In this document: positions 50,907 to 60,544 of the stretch, piece by piece | Layout of the letters: each line of letters starts with the position of its first letter | Numbering within the stretch: position 1 is the stretch's first letter | Assembly (NCBI RefSeq): GCF_024622195.1 | Contig: NZ_JANKBI010000014.1 | Location: 94,950 to 158,949, forward strand | Length of the DNA stretch: 64,000 bases | Reading direction: 5' to 3' | Source: Murimonas intestini | GTDB lineage: Bacteria; Bacillota; Clostridia; Lachnospirales; Lachnospiraceae | Position numbers and translations under genes: made by a program | Notes under the pieces: model-generated | Databases searched by the model: none | What the model was told of the DNA's origin: nothing | Seen by the model: only the letters and a program-made list of their open reading frames with translations

Positions 50907-51639
50907 TTCTTCTTCCCCTTGATAAAATTAATAATCTGAGCAATTGTAAAATTGAAGCAGCAAGGCTTGCCACATATGTCATAGCCGCTGCTCTTAGCAC
51001 TTTTCTGGCCCCTTCTGACTCCGTCTGCCCCAGTATCCCCATACCGTCAAGCTGGGACAGCGCTCTTTTTGATGCATTGAATTCTACCGGGAGTGTCACC
51101 AGCTGGAACAGCACCGCCAGACCAAACAGAATGATTCCCGCGGTAGTCAGAAATGGAACAGAAGCGATCAGTCCGATAAAAAAGACGGGCCAGGCAAGGG
51201 TAGAGCCGAGATTTGCCAGAGGCACCAGCGTGCTGCGCAGCACAAGCGGCCCATAGTGGACCTGATGCTGGATCGCATGGCCGCATTCGTGCGCCGCCAC
51301 ACCCAGGGCAGCCACTGATGTGGACCCATATACACTGTCTGAGAGACGAAGGACCTTTGACCTTGGATCATAGTGGTCATTCAGATTTCCGCTTATATGC
51401 TCTATCCTGACATCACCAATACCAGCGCTCCTCAGCAGCCTGTCAGCCACCTGTGCCCCTGTCAGTCCGCACATAGCCCGCACTGACGAATATTTTGCAA
51501 ATGAGCTTCTCACTGCCCCGGACGCTATCAGTGACAGCGCCAGCCCGATCAGGGCAAAAATCATAGTCGGATCCAGGAACATCCCGAACCCGCCCATACC
51601 ATATCCATAAAAATGATTTACATTATAACTCAATAACAT
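50899..51639 (-). CDS. YugP-family zinc metallopeptidase
   Basis: A 246-residue membrane protein. An N-terminal helix (TMIFALIGLALSLIASGAV), the zinc motif AAHECGHAIQHQ (HExxH, near residue 133) and two or three C-terminal helices match the DUF2227/YugP family. GNLNDHYDPRSKVLRLS is also characteristic. The substrate is unknown. It overlaps rsmB by 8 nt and is a regular member of the fmt-rsmB cluster in Clostridia. The 172 nt upstream, to fmt, shows no gene. Confidence 0.9.
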   Translation of the reverse strand: MLLSYNVNHFYGYGMGGFGMFLDPTMIFALIGLALSLIASGAVRSSFAKYSSVRAMCGLTGAQVADRLLRSAGIGDVRIEHISGNLNDHYDPRSKVLRLSDSVYGSTSVAALGVAAHECGHAIQHQVHYGPLVLRSTLVPLANLGSTLAWPVFFIGLIASVPFLTTAGIILFGLAVLFQLVTLPVEFNASKRALSQLDGMGILGQTESEGARKVLRAAAMTYVASLAASILQLLRLLILSRGRRND

Positions 51640-51811
51640 AAGTCATGCTCCTTTCCTGTACATTTCTATACTCTCCATAGGATAGTTACAATTATTCTAT
51701 CCTATTTTCTATAAAAAAGCATGGCTTTCACAATTAATTCATAAAAACTTAAGTAAAATAAATATAACCTTTCATGCAGGCCTGCGTAGGCCAAGCGGCA
51801 GCCGGCTGAAT

Positions 51812-52765
51812 TTATTCCAGTACAGTGCCTGCCTCTACATGATACCCTCTCAGGAAAGCATCCGCGCTCATCCGCTTCTTTCCCTCCGGCTGGAGTTCCT
51901 TCACTGTAAGATACCCTTTCCCTGTCTTTACCTTGAAATCCTTTTTTGTGACCTCTATGACAGTGCCACAGGCTGTTTCCCCATAAGAACTGCCATCTCC
52001 GGCTGCTTCCTCCCCTACATCAGCAGACCAGATTTTTAAAGTCTTTCCATCCAGGCGGGTATATGCGCTGGGCCACGGATTCAGCCCTCTGATAAGGCGT
52101 TCTATGCTGGCTGCATCCCGGGTCCAGTCAATATGGCCCTGATCCTTTTTCAGCATGGCAGCATATGCCGTAGGCGATTCTTCCTCCTGCTTTTCATAGA
52201 CTGCCGTCCCGTCCTCGATCTTGTCCAGGGTCTCCAGCAGAAGTTCCGCTCCTGTCCGGCTCAGCTTATCGAACAGGCTACCTCCTGTTTCCTTTTCGTC
52301 AAGAGGTACCGCTGCTTTTAATATCATATCTCCGGTGTCCAGCCCTGCATCCATGCGCATAGTTGTCACGCCTGACTCCTTTTCACCGTCAATCACAGCC
52401 CACTGTATAGGCGCCGCCCCCCTGTACTTGGGAAGCAGGGAGCCATGCACGTTGATGCAGCCAAACTTGGGGATATCCAGAACCGCCTGGGGAATGATCT
52501 GTCCGAAAGCCACCACTACAGCCGCATCCGGCTCAAGCTGTCTGAATTGTTCTATAAATTCAGGGTCACGCACCTTCCTGGGCTGGAAAACAGGGATCCC
52601 TGCCTCCAGGGCCACCTCCTTGACAGGTGTGTACTGCATGGCCTTGCCTCTTCCCTTGGGCTTATCCGGCTGGGTAATGACAGCCGCCACCTCATGCCGT
52701 GATCCTATAAGTGCCTTTAATGTCCCCACTGCAAAATCCGGGGTTCCCATAAATACTATACGCAT
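51812..52765 (-). CDS. fmt: methionyl-tRNA formyltransferase
   Basis: A 317-residue enzyme that formylates initiator Met-tRNA. MRIVFMGTPDFAVGTLKAL is the start. The formyl-THF domain includes INVHGSLLPKYRGAAPIQWA with the catalytic Asn-His, and a C-terminal OB-like domain follows. It is just downstream of def, forming the formylation/deformylation pair. Confidence 0.97.
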   Translation of the reverse strand: MRIVFMGTPDFAVGTLKALIGSRHEVAAVITQPDKPKGRGKAMQYTPVKEVALEAGIPVFQPRKVRDPEFIEQFRQLEPDAAVVVAFGQIIPQAVLDIPKFGCINVHGSLLPKYRGAAPIQWAVIDGEKESGVTTMRMDAGLDTGDMILKAAVPLDEKETGGSLFDKLSRTGAELLLETLDKIEDGTAVYEKQEEESPTAYAAMLKKDQGHIDWTRDAASIERLIRGLNPWPSAYTRLDGKTLKIWSADVGEEAAGDGSSYGETACGTVIEVTKKDFKVKTGKGYLTVKELQPEGKKRMSADAFLRGYHVEAGTVLE

Positions 52766-52802
52766 CTTGCCACCTCATCTCTCTGATCATCTATCCTGAT
52801 GT

Positions 52803-53282
52803 TTATAACTCTTCTTCCTCTGCCGGGGCCACGTCATATAGTTCGCCTTCCACATGCTCCACAAACATGATTCCGTCCAGATGCTCGCACTCATGGCAGA
52901 TTGCCCTGGCCAGCAGTTCTTCACCCTCCACAATGATTTCTTCCATCTCTTCATTATAAGCCTTTGCTTTAACGTAATTCGGCCTTGTCACCTGTCCCAT
53001 CTTTCCAGGGAGGCTCAGACATCCTTCAGAACCGCACTGTTCTCCTGAAGTCTCTATGATCTCCGGGTTGATCATGATGATCGGCCCCTCACCCACGTCT
53101 ATCACAACGATCCTCTTGAGCACACCCACCTGGGGAGCTGCCAGCCCTACGCCCATCTCTTCATACATTGTTTCAATCATATCATCTATGAGCTGCCTGA
53201 TTCTCGGTGTCACCTCTTTTACTTCTTTGCATTTTTTAGTAAGTACGCCATCACCCATAATCCTGATCTTCCGGATCGCCAT
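52803..53282 (-). CDS. def: peptide deformylase
   Basis: A 159-residue metalloenzyme that removes the N-formyl group from nascent proteins. All three motifs are present: GVGLAAPQVG, EGCLSLPGK and CHECEHLDG. The acidic C-terminus (AEEEEL) is usual. A GGAGG site precedes it. It lies between priA and fmt. Confidence 0.97.
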   Translation of the reverse strand: MAIRKIRIMGDGVLTKKCKEVKEVTPRIRQLIDDMIETMYEEMGVGLAAPQVGVLKRIVVIDVGEGPIIMINPEIIETSGEQCGSEGCLSLPGKMGQVTRPNYVKAKAYNEEMEEIIVEGEELLARAICHECEHLDGIMFVEHVEGELYDVAPAEEEEL

Positions 53283-53345
53283 TTTTCATTCCTCCATTAT
53301 TATCTTCTCATTTTTAATTATTTATGACTGTTGTAACTTAAATAA

Positions 53346-55568
53346 TTACTCTAATTCAAACTGTATATTGATTGTTTTATATCCCTGGTTCATCTCTATA
53401 TATTGTTCTACCCTGTCCTTGACCATAATCAGCATTTCCCGCCTCTCATGCTTCACATAGAGTACTTTTCTGTACACATCGCTGATCTTGTAAACTGTCT
53501 CGTCAGCCGGTCCTACAATAGAGAGCTGGTTTTTCTTCCCTATCTGGTCCAGCAGCTTTTTCAGATACTCCATGGCCAGTTCCAGCTGCCCCTGATCTTC
53601 CGAAGTCCCATGTATGGCCATCATTCCTGACACCGGCGGATAGCCTGCCAGGCTGCGGAACAGTATCTCCTGCCAGTAAAAGCCTTCGTAGTCCTGGGAA
53701 GCAGCCGCCTGGACGGCATAATTTGAAGGGTCATATGTCTGGATGACCACCTCTCCCGGCCTCTCACCTCTCCCGGCCCTGCCTGCCGCCTGTGTCAGCA
53801 GCTGGAATGTTCTTTCCGCGCACCTGTAATCTCCGGCATGGAGGGAGAGATCAGCCGCCAGCACACCCACCAGGGTGACATTTGGAAAATCGTGCCCTTT
53901 TACGATCATCTGTGTCCCTATCAGGATATCCGCCTCCCTGTTCAAGAAGCTTTCCAGTATCTTGTCGTGGCCTCCCTTTCCCTTTGTCGTATCCAGATCC
54001 ATACGCAGGACTCTGGCAGAAGGGAACTGCTTTCTTACCAGTTCTTCGATCTGCTGTGTCCCGGCTTTGAACCCTCTCAGAAAAGCAGAGCCGCAGGAAG
54101 GACATTTATGGGGGATCTCTTCCTCATATCCGCAGTAGTGGCAGACTAGTTTTCCGTTATTATGGGCCGAGAGCGATACCTCACAGTGGGGACATTTCAG
54201 CACATGCCCGCAGGAGCGGCAGGATAAAAACCCCGAATACCCTCTCCTGTTCAGAAACAGCATGACCTGCTCGCCGTTCTTAAGCCTGTCCTCTGTGAGT
54301 TCCAGGAGCCTGCGGCTGAATATAGACCTGTTTCCCGCCTTCAGCTCTTCCCTCATATCCGCGATACATACATCAGGAAGTTCTCCCTCCCTCACCCGCT
54401 TCTTCAGCTGGTAAAGGCTGTATTGTCCTTCCAGCGCCCTGTAGTATGATTCTACAGAAGGGGTTGCCGATCCCAGCACCACCCTTGCGCCTTCCATCTC
54501 CGCCCGGCGGATGGCCGTCTCCCTGGCATCGTACCTGGGTGTTGTCTCACTTTTATATGTACGCTCATGTTCTTCGTCAATAATGACAGCCCCCAGATTC
54601 TGAAACGGTGTAAACAGCGCCGATCTGGGGCCGATCATGACATCGATATCCCCATTTCTGGCCCTCTCGAACTGGTCATATTTCTCACCGTCTGAAAGGC
54701 GGGAATTTACTACGGAGATACGCTCCCCAAACCTTCTGTAAAACCGCATGACAGTCTGATAAGTCAGGGCGATCTCGGGTATGAGCATGATCGCCTGCTG
54801 ACCGTTTTCTACCACATGGGCTATGAGTTCCATGTAAACTTCTGTCTTTCCGCTGCCTGTGACTCCATGGATCAGGCTGGGCCTGTCATCGCCCGCCTCC
54901 CATGCACGGATGATCCCCTCCGCCGCAGCCTGCTGCTCTGCGTTCAGGGATATATGCTGCCCTTCCGCCATTTCTCCCTTAAGAGGATTTCTGTAGACCT
55001 TTTCACTGCTGCAGACGATCACCTGCTGTTCCTCCAGGGCCTTTATTACAGCTGAAGTAATATTCAGGCGGCCGGCGGCCAGCTCATAGGGCAGCTCTGC
55101 ATCCTCCAGCAGCGCTTCTAAAAGCCTGGCTCTCGCAGCCTGATGCTTTTTCCTGTAAAACTCCAGCTGGGACACTGCCTTTTCCCTGTCCATGATCAGG
55201 CGTATGCTTTTCTTTTCTCTTGCCTTTATTTTTTTCTTAACAGGTATCACGGTCTTTAACGCCTGTATCATTGCAGAGCCGTACTGCTCCCTGATCCATG
55301 CAGCCAGCCTGACCAGCCTGGACTGGGGGCCCAGCCCGTCCGTGACGATTTCCTGTATTTCTTTCAGTCTTGATAAATCGAATTCCGCAGTGTCAGTCAG
55401 CTTTATCACATATCCCTTGATCGTCCTGCTGCCCTTTCCAAACGGAACCTGCACAAGCATGCCCACCTCCAGCTTTTCCCTCAGCCGATCCGGAATAATA
55501 TACTGGAATGTCCTGTCTAATTTTTCCTGTGTGATATCTACTATGATATCCGCATATAGCTTCTGCAT
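53346..55568 (-). CDS. priA: primosomal helicase PriA
   Basis: 740 residues. An N-terminal 3'BD and winged-helix region is followed by the helicase, with Walker A HGVTGSGKTEVYMELI and DEEH box VIIDEEHERTYKSE. Zinc-binding cysteines are in CRSCGHVLKCPHC and CHYCGYEEEIPHKCPSCG. QAAGRAGRGERPGEV is the last helicase motif. It restarts stalled replication forks. It lies 10 nt downstream of murE. Confidence 0.96.
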   Translation of the reverse strand: MQKLYADIIVDITQEKLDRTFQYIIPDRLREKLEVGMLVQVPFGKGSRTIKGYVIKLTDTAEFDLSRLKEIQEIVTDGLGPQSRLVRLAAWIREQYGSAMIQALKTVIPVKKKIKAREKKSIRLIMDREKAVSQLEFYRKKHQAARARLLEALLEDAELPYELAAGRLNITSAVIKALEEQQVIVCSSEKVYRNPLKGEMAEGQHISLNAEQQAAAEGIIRAWEAGDDRPSLIHGVTGSGKTEVYMELIAHVVENGQQAIMLIPEIALTYQTVMRFYRRFGERISVVNSRLSDGEKYDQFERARNGDIDVMIGPRSALFTPFQNLGAVIIDEEHERTYKSETTPRYDARETAIRRAEMEGARVVLGSATPSVESYYRALEGQYSLYQLKKRVREGELPDVCIADMREELKAGNRSIFSRRLLELTEDRLKNGEQVMLFLNRRGYSGFLSCRSCGHVLKCPHCEVSLSAHNNGKLVCHYCGYEEEIPHKCPSCGSAFLRGFKAGTQQIEELVRKQFPSARVLRMDLDTTKGKGGHDKILESFLNREADILIGTQMIVKGHDFPNVTLVGVLAADLSLHAGDYRCAERTFQLLTQAAGRAGRGERPGEVVIQTYDPSNYAVQAAASQDYEGFYWQEILFRSLAGYPPVSGMMAIHGTSEDQGQLELAMEYLKKLLDQIGKKNQLSIVGPADETVYKISDVYRKVLYVKHERREMLIMVKDRVEQYIEMNQGYKTINIQFELE

Positions 55569-55577
55569 TCTCCCCTT

Positions 55578-57047
55578 TCAGGCTCCCGCCCTGTCTTCCT
55601 TCAAAATCTGGGCAATCAGCACCCTCTCATCCATAGGGTGTTTTTTCCCCTCTATCTCCTGGTAGTCTTCATGACCTTTCCCGGCCAGCACGATCACATC
55701 ACCCGGCCTTCCGTTGTGGATCGCATAGGCAATGGCCTCCTTCCTGTCAGGGATCCTGATATACTCACCCTCTGTTTTCTTTATCCCTGTCTCAATATCA
55801 GCTATGATATCATCCGGTTTCTCAAACCGGGGGTTATCAGAGGTAATGATCGTAAAATCAGCCAGCTGCCCGGAAACTTCACCCATCTCATATCTTCTTG
55901 CCCTGGACCTGTTGCCCCCGCAGCCAAACAGGCATACAAGACGCTTGGGCTGATATTCCCTCAGTGTGGTGAGCAGGCTCTTTAAACTCATGGCATTGTG
56001 GGCATAATCTATCATCAGCGTAAAATCATCTGACACCTTGATCATCTCAATGCGGCCCTTGACCTTGGCCTGTTTTAATGCCTGCCTGATATTGTCTCTG
56101 GATACACCGAAATGAAGGCAGATGGCAATGGCTGTCAGTGAATTATACACACTGAATTTTCCCGGGATGTCGATCTCCACATCCATATCAATGAGTCCGC
56201 TGGCTCTGTAAGACACTCCCAGGTAGCCCGGCTCCTTGACCAGCTTTACATCTGAAGCGCGCAGATCTGCATTTTCTGAAAAGCCAAATGTCTCTATTTT
56301 ACATGTGTGCCCCTCCAGCACCTGATCCAGGTGCTTATCATCAGCATTCACGATACCGATGCGGCACTGCCTGAAAAGCAGGCCCTTGCAGGCCATATAT
56401 TCCTCAAAGCTGGAATGCTCTGCCGGCCCTATGTGGTCAGGCTCAATATTTGTGAAAATACCTATCTCAAACTGGACGCCTGCCGTCCTGTGGAGCATCA
56501 GGCCCTGGGAAGAAACCTCCATGACAACGCAGTCACACCCTTCATCCACCATCTTTCTGAAGTATTCCTGGATGGTATATGATTCAGGTGTGGTATTGCT
56601 GGCCGGCATCACTTCATCCCCAATAATAGCCTCGATAGTACCGATCAGCCCAACCTTGTGCCCGGCTGATTCCAGGATAGACTTTACCATATATGTAGTA
56701 GTTGTCTTCCCCTTTGTACCGGTGATCCCTATCACCTTCAGCTGCCTGGCAGGATATCCGAACCAGGCGGCCGATATGAGCGCCATGGCATAGCGGCTGT
56801 CTGCCACTTTGATGACTGTGACATTCTCCGGCACCTCCACCTCATCCTGCACGATCAGGACTGATGCTCCCTTCTTTGCCACCTCGGCGGCATATTTATG
56901 ACCGTCAGAGACGGCGCCTTTTATACAGAAGAACAGTGCTCCGTCCTCCGCTTTCCTGGAATCATTGACTACAGACCTCACATCCGTGTCAAGACTGCCC
57001 TGGACACATTCATATTCTAATCTTTCTAATAAAGCAGATAATTTCAT
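55578..57047 (-). CDS. murE: UDP-MurNAc-L-Ala-D-Glu ligase MurE, meso-DAP type
   Basis: A 489-residue Mur ligase with P-loop GITGTKGKTTTTYMVKSIL, the TTPESYTIQE substrate loop, and the amino-acid specificity motif DNPRFEKPDDI, the DNPR form typical of meso-diaminopimelate adding enzymes. It therefore predicts DAP-type peptidoglycan. It is the first gene of the murE-priA-def-fmt series. The 252-nt gap upstream holds the terminator of the glycan operon and AT-rich sequence without a clear promoter. Confidence 0.95.
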   Translation of the reverse strand: MKLSALLERLEYECVQGSLDTDVRSVVNDSRKAEDGALFFCIKGAVSDGHKYAAEVAKKGASVLIVQDEVEVPENVTVIKVADSRYAMALISAAWFGYPARQLKVIGITGTKGKTTTTYMVKSILESAGHKVGLIGTIEAIIGDEVMPASNTTPESYTIQEYFRKMVDEGCDCVVMEVSSQGLMLHRTAGVQFEIGIFTNIEPDHIGPAEHSSFEEYMACKGLLFRQCRIGIVNADDKHLDQVLEGHTCKIETFGFSENADLRASDVKLVKEPGYLGVSYRASGLIDMDVEIDIPGKFSVYNSLTAIAICLHFGVSRDNIRQALKQAKVKGRIEMIKVSDDFTLMIDYAHNAMSLKSLLTTLREYQPKRLVCLFGCGGNRSRARRYEMGEVSGQLADFTIITSDNPRFEKPDDIIADIETGIKKTEGEYIRIPDRKEAIAYAIHNGRPGDVIVLAGKGHEDYQEIEGKKHPMDERVLIAQILKEDRAGA

Positions 57048-57220
57048 TATGGGATTCCTCCATCTTCACTGCAAAATAAGCTATCAAATTTTTACAGTAC
57101 ATGCCTTCAGCAAACAGCAAAAGGCTGATCTGTAACCTACCCTTTAGGATATCATATTCACGGAGACATTTCAATAATCAAGAAATTTGGCAGGTGACGA
57201 AATTAAATTGAAATGAAATC

Positions 57221-57263
57221 AAAAAAACACCGCTGAAATAGTTGTTTTTATATTTCAGTGGTG
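57221..57263 (-). terminator. intrinsic terminator of the glycan operon
   Basis: On the minus strand CACCACTGAAATA and TATTTCAGCGGTG form a 13-bp stem (one G-T pair) with a 10-nt loop, followed by TTTTTTT. It lies about 37 nt after the esterase stop codon. Confidence 0.93.
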
Positions 57264-57299
57264 TTTTATAATTTTCTGATGTCAGATTTTTCTGGTATT

Positions 57300-58268
57300 T
57301 TATCCTTCCAGCATTTCCATTAAAAACCTGAATGCCCTGTCTTCCTGCCCGGGCAGAAATTCATGGCCAAAATCAGGGTATATCTGAAGTTCCTTCGGGG
57401 CTGTGATGGCGTTATATGCAGCAAACTGGGTGGAAGGGGGGCATATATTATCCATAAGTGTTACAGCCATCTGTACTTTCCCCCGTATTCTGGGCGCCAG
57501 GTTATGGACATCTATATACCCCAGACGGCGGTAGACCTCTTCCTCCCTCTCATGCAGGGGATCAAAAAATTTAAAGTAGCTCTGCAGCTCTTCATAGGCA
57601 TTCTGGGCCATGTCCAGCTCCCACACCCGCCTGTAGTCGGACAGAAAAGGATACTGGACGGCTGCTCTTGCAATACGCGGTTCCAGTGCCGCACAGGCCA
57701 GAGACAGCCCGCCTCCCTGGGATACTCCAAAAACCCCTACCTTATCTGCATCCACATCAGGCATATCCATAAGGATCCTGGCAAGCTCTGCGGCGTCCAG
57801 AAATATATTCCTCATCAGCAGGTTATCGGGCTCATCATCAAGACCCCTGATAATATGGCCATGCATGGTGTTTCCCTTTACCTGTCCTGTATCCTCCGAT
57901 CTGCCTCCCTGTCCCCGGCAGTCCATGGCAGCTGTCACGAAACCCGCGCCGGCGTAAGAGAGCTTATCCGTCCAGTTTCCGCAGTTTCCCGTATATCCGT
58001 GAAAATTAACAAGCGCGGGCATCTTATCCTTATGCACCTTAGGTACCAGCACTTTTGCATGGATCCTGGCATTTCTTACACCTGTATAATACAGATCATA
58101 ACAGTCTGCGGACGGCGCCTTAAAATCAGCGGGTATCCACTCCGGATCAGGATCTGTCCCGTCCAATTCCGCAAGCGCCCTCTCCCAGTACAAGTCAAAA
58201 TCATCAGGCTTTGGATTAGTTCCTGTGTATTCCTTTAATTTTTCAACAGGCATATCTAAAATGGGCAT
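57300..58268 (-). CDS. CE7-type acetyl esterase (acetylxylan esterase family)
   Basis: A 322-residue alpha/beta hydrolase without a signal peptide. The nucleophile elbow is VFGVSQGGGLSLA, the oxyanion region is LVNFHGYTGNCGNW, the RGQGG motif characteristic of CE7 is in MDCRGQGGRSEDTG, and the Asp and His of the triad lie in VTLMDNICPPST and PDFGHEFLPG. CE7 enzymes remove acetyl groups from short xylo-oligosaccharides and cephalosporins. It is last in the glycan operon, 11 nt after the GH95 gene, so it probably deacetylates imported oligosaccharides in the cytoplasm. Confidence 0.92.
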   Translation of the reverse strand: MPILDMPVEKLKEYTGTNPKPDDFDLYWERALAELDGTDPDPEWIPADFKAPSADCYDLYYTGVRNARIHAKVLVPKVHKDKMPALVNFHGYTGNCGNWTDKLSYAGAGFVTAAMDCRGQGGRSEDTGQVKGNTMHGHIIRGLDDEPDNLLMRNIFLDAAELARILMDMPDVDADKVGVFGVSQGGGLSLACAALEPRIARAAVQYPFLSDYRRVWELDMAQNAYEELQSYFKFFDPLHEREEEVYRRLGYIDVHNLAPRIRGKVQMAVTLMDNICPPSTQFAAYNAITAPKELQIYPDFGHEFLPGQEDRAFRFLMEMLEG

Positions 58269-58279
58269 TTTATTTCCTC

Positions 58280-60538
58280 CTATCTGCTGCCGCTTCGCAG
58301 TGAATATGATTTCAGTTTTCCGTCTTCCCAGTAAATATCAGCCGTCTGGCCGCCGCGGACTTTTAATCCTTTAACATGGCCGTTCTTCCAGGCCTTTGGC
58401 AGAGCCGGCAGCAGTTCCGGTTCTGTGAGATGGCTTTGTATGAGCATCTCTGCAATTCCCGCCGTAAATCCCAGATTGCCGTCAACCTCAAGGGGCATGG
58501 CGCAGAAAAGGCTGCTGTATATCCCTCCGTCATTGTAGGATATCTCATTTGAATTGGCCGGCTGAAGAAAACGCCGCACCTCCTCATATGCTTTTTCCCC
58601 ATCTTTCAGCCTGGCCTGAAGGCATACCTTCCAGGCACGGCTCCAGGGTACGCTCCCCTCCCCTCTTCTTTCCAGAGCTCTCCTGCAGGCTGCGGCAAGC
58701 TTTGGCGTGTTTTCTGCTGTAATGGTATTTCCCGGATAAAGGCCATACAGCATAGAGAGGTGCCTGTGCTCCGGATCCTTCTCTTCAAAATCCTCATACC
58801 ACTCCTGAAGCTGCCCGTACTTTCCTATCTTATATGGCGGAAGCTTTGAAAGAGCAGTTTTGACCTCCCTGCAGAATGACTCCTCCTCCGCTGTGAGGCT
58901 CCTGCACTTTTTCACATGGCCCGCGGCTTCCAGACAATTTCCAAACAGTTCACGCAGGATAGCATTATCTAATGTGCAGCTGTAAGTGATGCCATGACAG
59001 CCTCCGCCGTCCGCAAAGAGATTCTCCGGGGAGGCGGACGGGACTGTGAGCAATTCTCCATTACGCTCCACCAGCCAGTCCAGGTAGAACCTGGCGCTTT
59101 CCATGAGAACAGGCCAGGCCGACTGCAGGAGAAAATTCTTATCCGGGGTATAGATATAGTGGTTATAGATATGCTGGCAGAACCATCCGCCTGACATCAG
59201 CCAGAAGGACCAGGGCAGCACATCCACCTCCTTTTCTCTGGACCCCACAGCTGTAGTCTTCCTCCAGAGGTCTACGTTGTGATGGACTGCAAAGCCTCTA
59301 CAGTGATAGTTTATCTCTGCTGTCTTCCTCCCTGCCTCTCTGATCTCCTCAATAAATTTCATAAGAGGACGGGCACATTCCGGGAGACTGCACACTTCCG
59401 CCGGCCAGTAATTCATCTGGGTATTAATATTTACTGTGTAGTTAGAACTCCATGGCGGCCGTATATCTTTATTCCAGATGCCCTGGAGATTTGCAGGCTC
59501 CGTCCCCTCTCTGGAGCTGGATATAAGCAGATATCTTCCAAACTGAAAGGCGGTAGCGATCAGCTCCGGGTCCTCTTCCCCCTCAGAAAATCTCAGCAGC
59601 CGCTTATCCATGGGCAGATCTTCGTTTTCAGAATGTCCCAGTTCCAGTTCCACCCTGCCAAACAGAGCTGTGAAATCACTTCTGTGCCTGTTATAAAGTT
59701 CCTTCCAGGAAAAACGCCCTGCCTTTTCCATATACTGCCTTACTTTTTCTTCAAAATTTCCCCGGGGCTTTACATCATATCCCAGAAAACTGTTGGCGCT
59801 GCTCAAAAGCAGGAGCGTCTCCCTGCTCCCTGTAACCCTTATGCCGTCCTCTTCCACTGCAGCACTTCCATCTGTCACTACCTTCATTCTCATCTGAAAT
59901 CTGACAGCCGTTGTAGTCTCATAGTCTTCATAGAGGATGGGATATTCACCCGGATAGTAATCAGGTTCGACCACGGAAGGGCACCAGCCTGTAAGTATAA
60001 AGCAGTCCCCATCCTTTGTACAGAAAGAACGCAGCTGGCTGGAAAGGCAGAATTTCATGCCTCCCTCCAGGGTCTCTGATGACCTGATCCGAAGTGCCAT
60101 CACCTGGTCAGGATATGAGCAGAAGCAGGTGCGTTCATAAGAAAATTTATCCGTCACAGCGCTTATGGATGCGGTGCCCGTGCTCAGGTTCAGTATTCTT
60201 TTGTATGCCATTATATTTTTTAATCCGGGAGTCTCTATATACAGATCTCCCATAGGCAGGTAGGATTCATTCCAGTTCCCCACCATGCGGCGGTTCAATA
60301 TTTTCTCAGCTTTTTCATATTCTTTGTCAAATATAAGTCTTCTGACTTCCTCCAGATAGAGGTATGCATCGGGATCATTATAATCCCTCGGATATCCCGA
60401 CCAGAGAGTATCCTCATTCAGCCAGATATGCTCTCTGTCAGTCCCTCCCAGAAGCATTGCCCCAATACGGCCGTTTCCTATAGCCATTCCTTTTTCCCAT
60501 GCATCTGCAGGGGCTTCATAGTATAATTTATTTTTCAT
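58280..60538 (-). CDS. GH95 glycoside hydrolase (alpha-L-fucosidase/galactosidase family)
   Basis: 752 residues, no signal peptide, so cytoplasmic. The N-terminal beta domain starts LYYEAPADAWEKGMAIGNGR and has the GH95 motif HIWLNEDTLWSGYP. The catalytic (alpha/alpha)6 region carries NTQMNYWPAEVCSL (near residue 374, base-activating Asn residues) and LQEWYEDFEE (near 577, general-acid Glu region), then HRHLSMLYGLYPG. GH95 inverts alpha-1,2-L-fucosyl or alpha-L-galactosyl linkages in milk, mucin or xyloglucan glycans. Which one cannot be decided. It lies between two transporter permeases and an acetyl esterase. Confidence 0.94.
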   Translation of the reverse strand: MKNKLYYEAPADAWEKGMAIGNGRIGAMLLGGTDREHIWLNEDTLWSGYPRDYNDPDAYLYLEEVRRLIFDKEYEKAEKILNRRMVGNWNESYLPMGDLYIETPGLKNIMAYKRILNLSTGTASISAVTDKFSYERTCFCSYPDQVMALRIRSSETLEGGMKFCLSSQLRSFCTKDGDCFILTGWCPSVVEPDYYPGEYPILYEDYETTTAVRFQMRMKVVTDGSAAVEEDGIRVTGSRETLLLLSSANSFLGYDVKPRGNFEEKVRQYMEKAGRFSWKELYNRHRSDFTALFGRVELELGHSENEDLPMDKRLLRFSEGEEDPELIATAFQFGRYLLISSSREGTEPANLQGIWNKDIRPPWSSNYTVNINTQMNYWPAEVCSLPECARPLMKFIEEIREAGRKTAEINYHCRGFAVHHNVDLWRKTTAVGSREKEVDVLPWSFWLMSGGWFCQHIYNHYIYTPDKNFLLQSAWPVLMESARFYLDWLVERNGELLTVPSASPENLFADGGGCHGITYSCTLDNAILRELFGNCLEAAGHVKKCRSLTAEEESFCREVKTALSKLPPYKIGKYGQLQEWYEDFEEKDPEHRHLSMLYGLYPGNTITAENTPKLAAACRRALERRGEGSVPWSRAWKVCLQARLKDGEKAYEEVRRFLQPANSNEISYNDGGIYSSLFCAMPLEVDGNLGFTAGIAEMLIQSHLTEPELLPALPKAWKNGHVKGLKVRGGQTADIYWEDGKLKSYSLRSGSR

Positions 60539-60544
60539 GGTATG

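Noticed and set aside
57363..58238. 291-codon plus-strand open frame
   Set aside because: It is fully antisense to the CE7 esterase gene, which has all catalytic motifs and a good operon context.
59279..60079. 266-codon plus-strand open frame
   Set aside because: It is antisense to the GH95 gene and has no recognisable motif or ribosome binding site.
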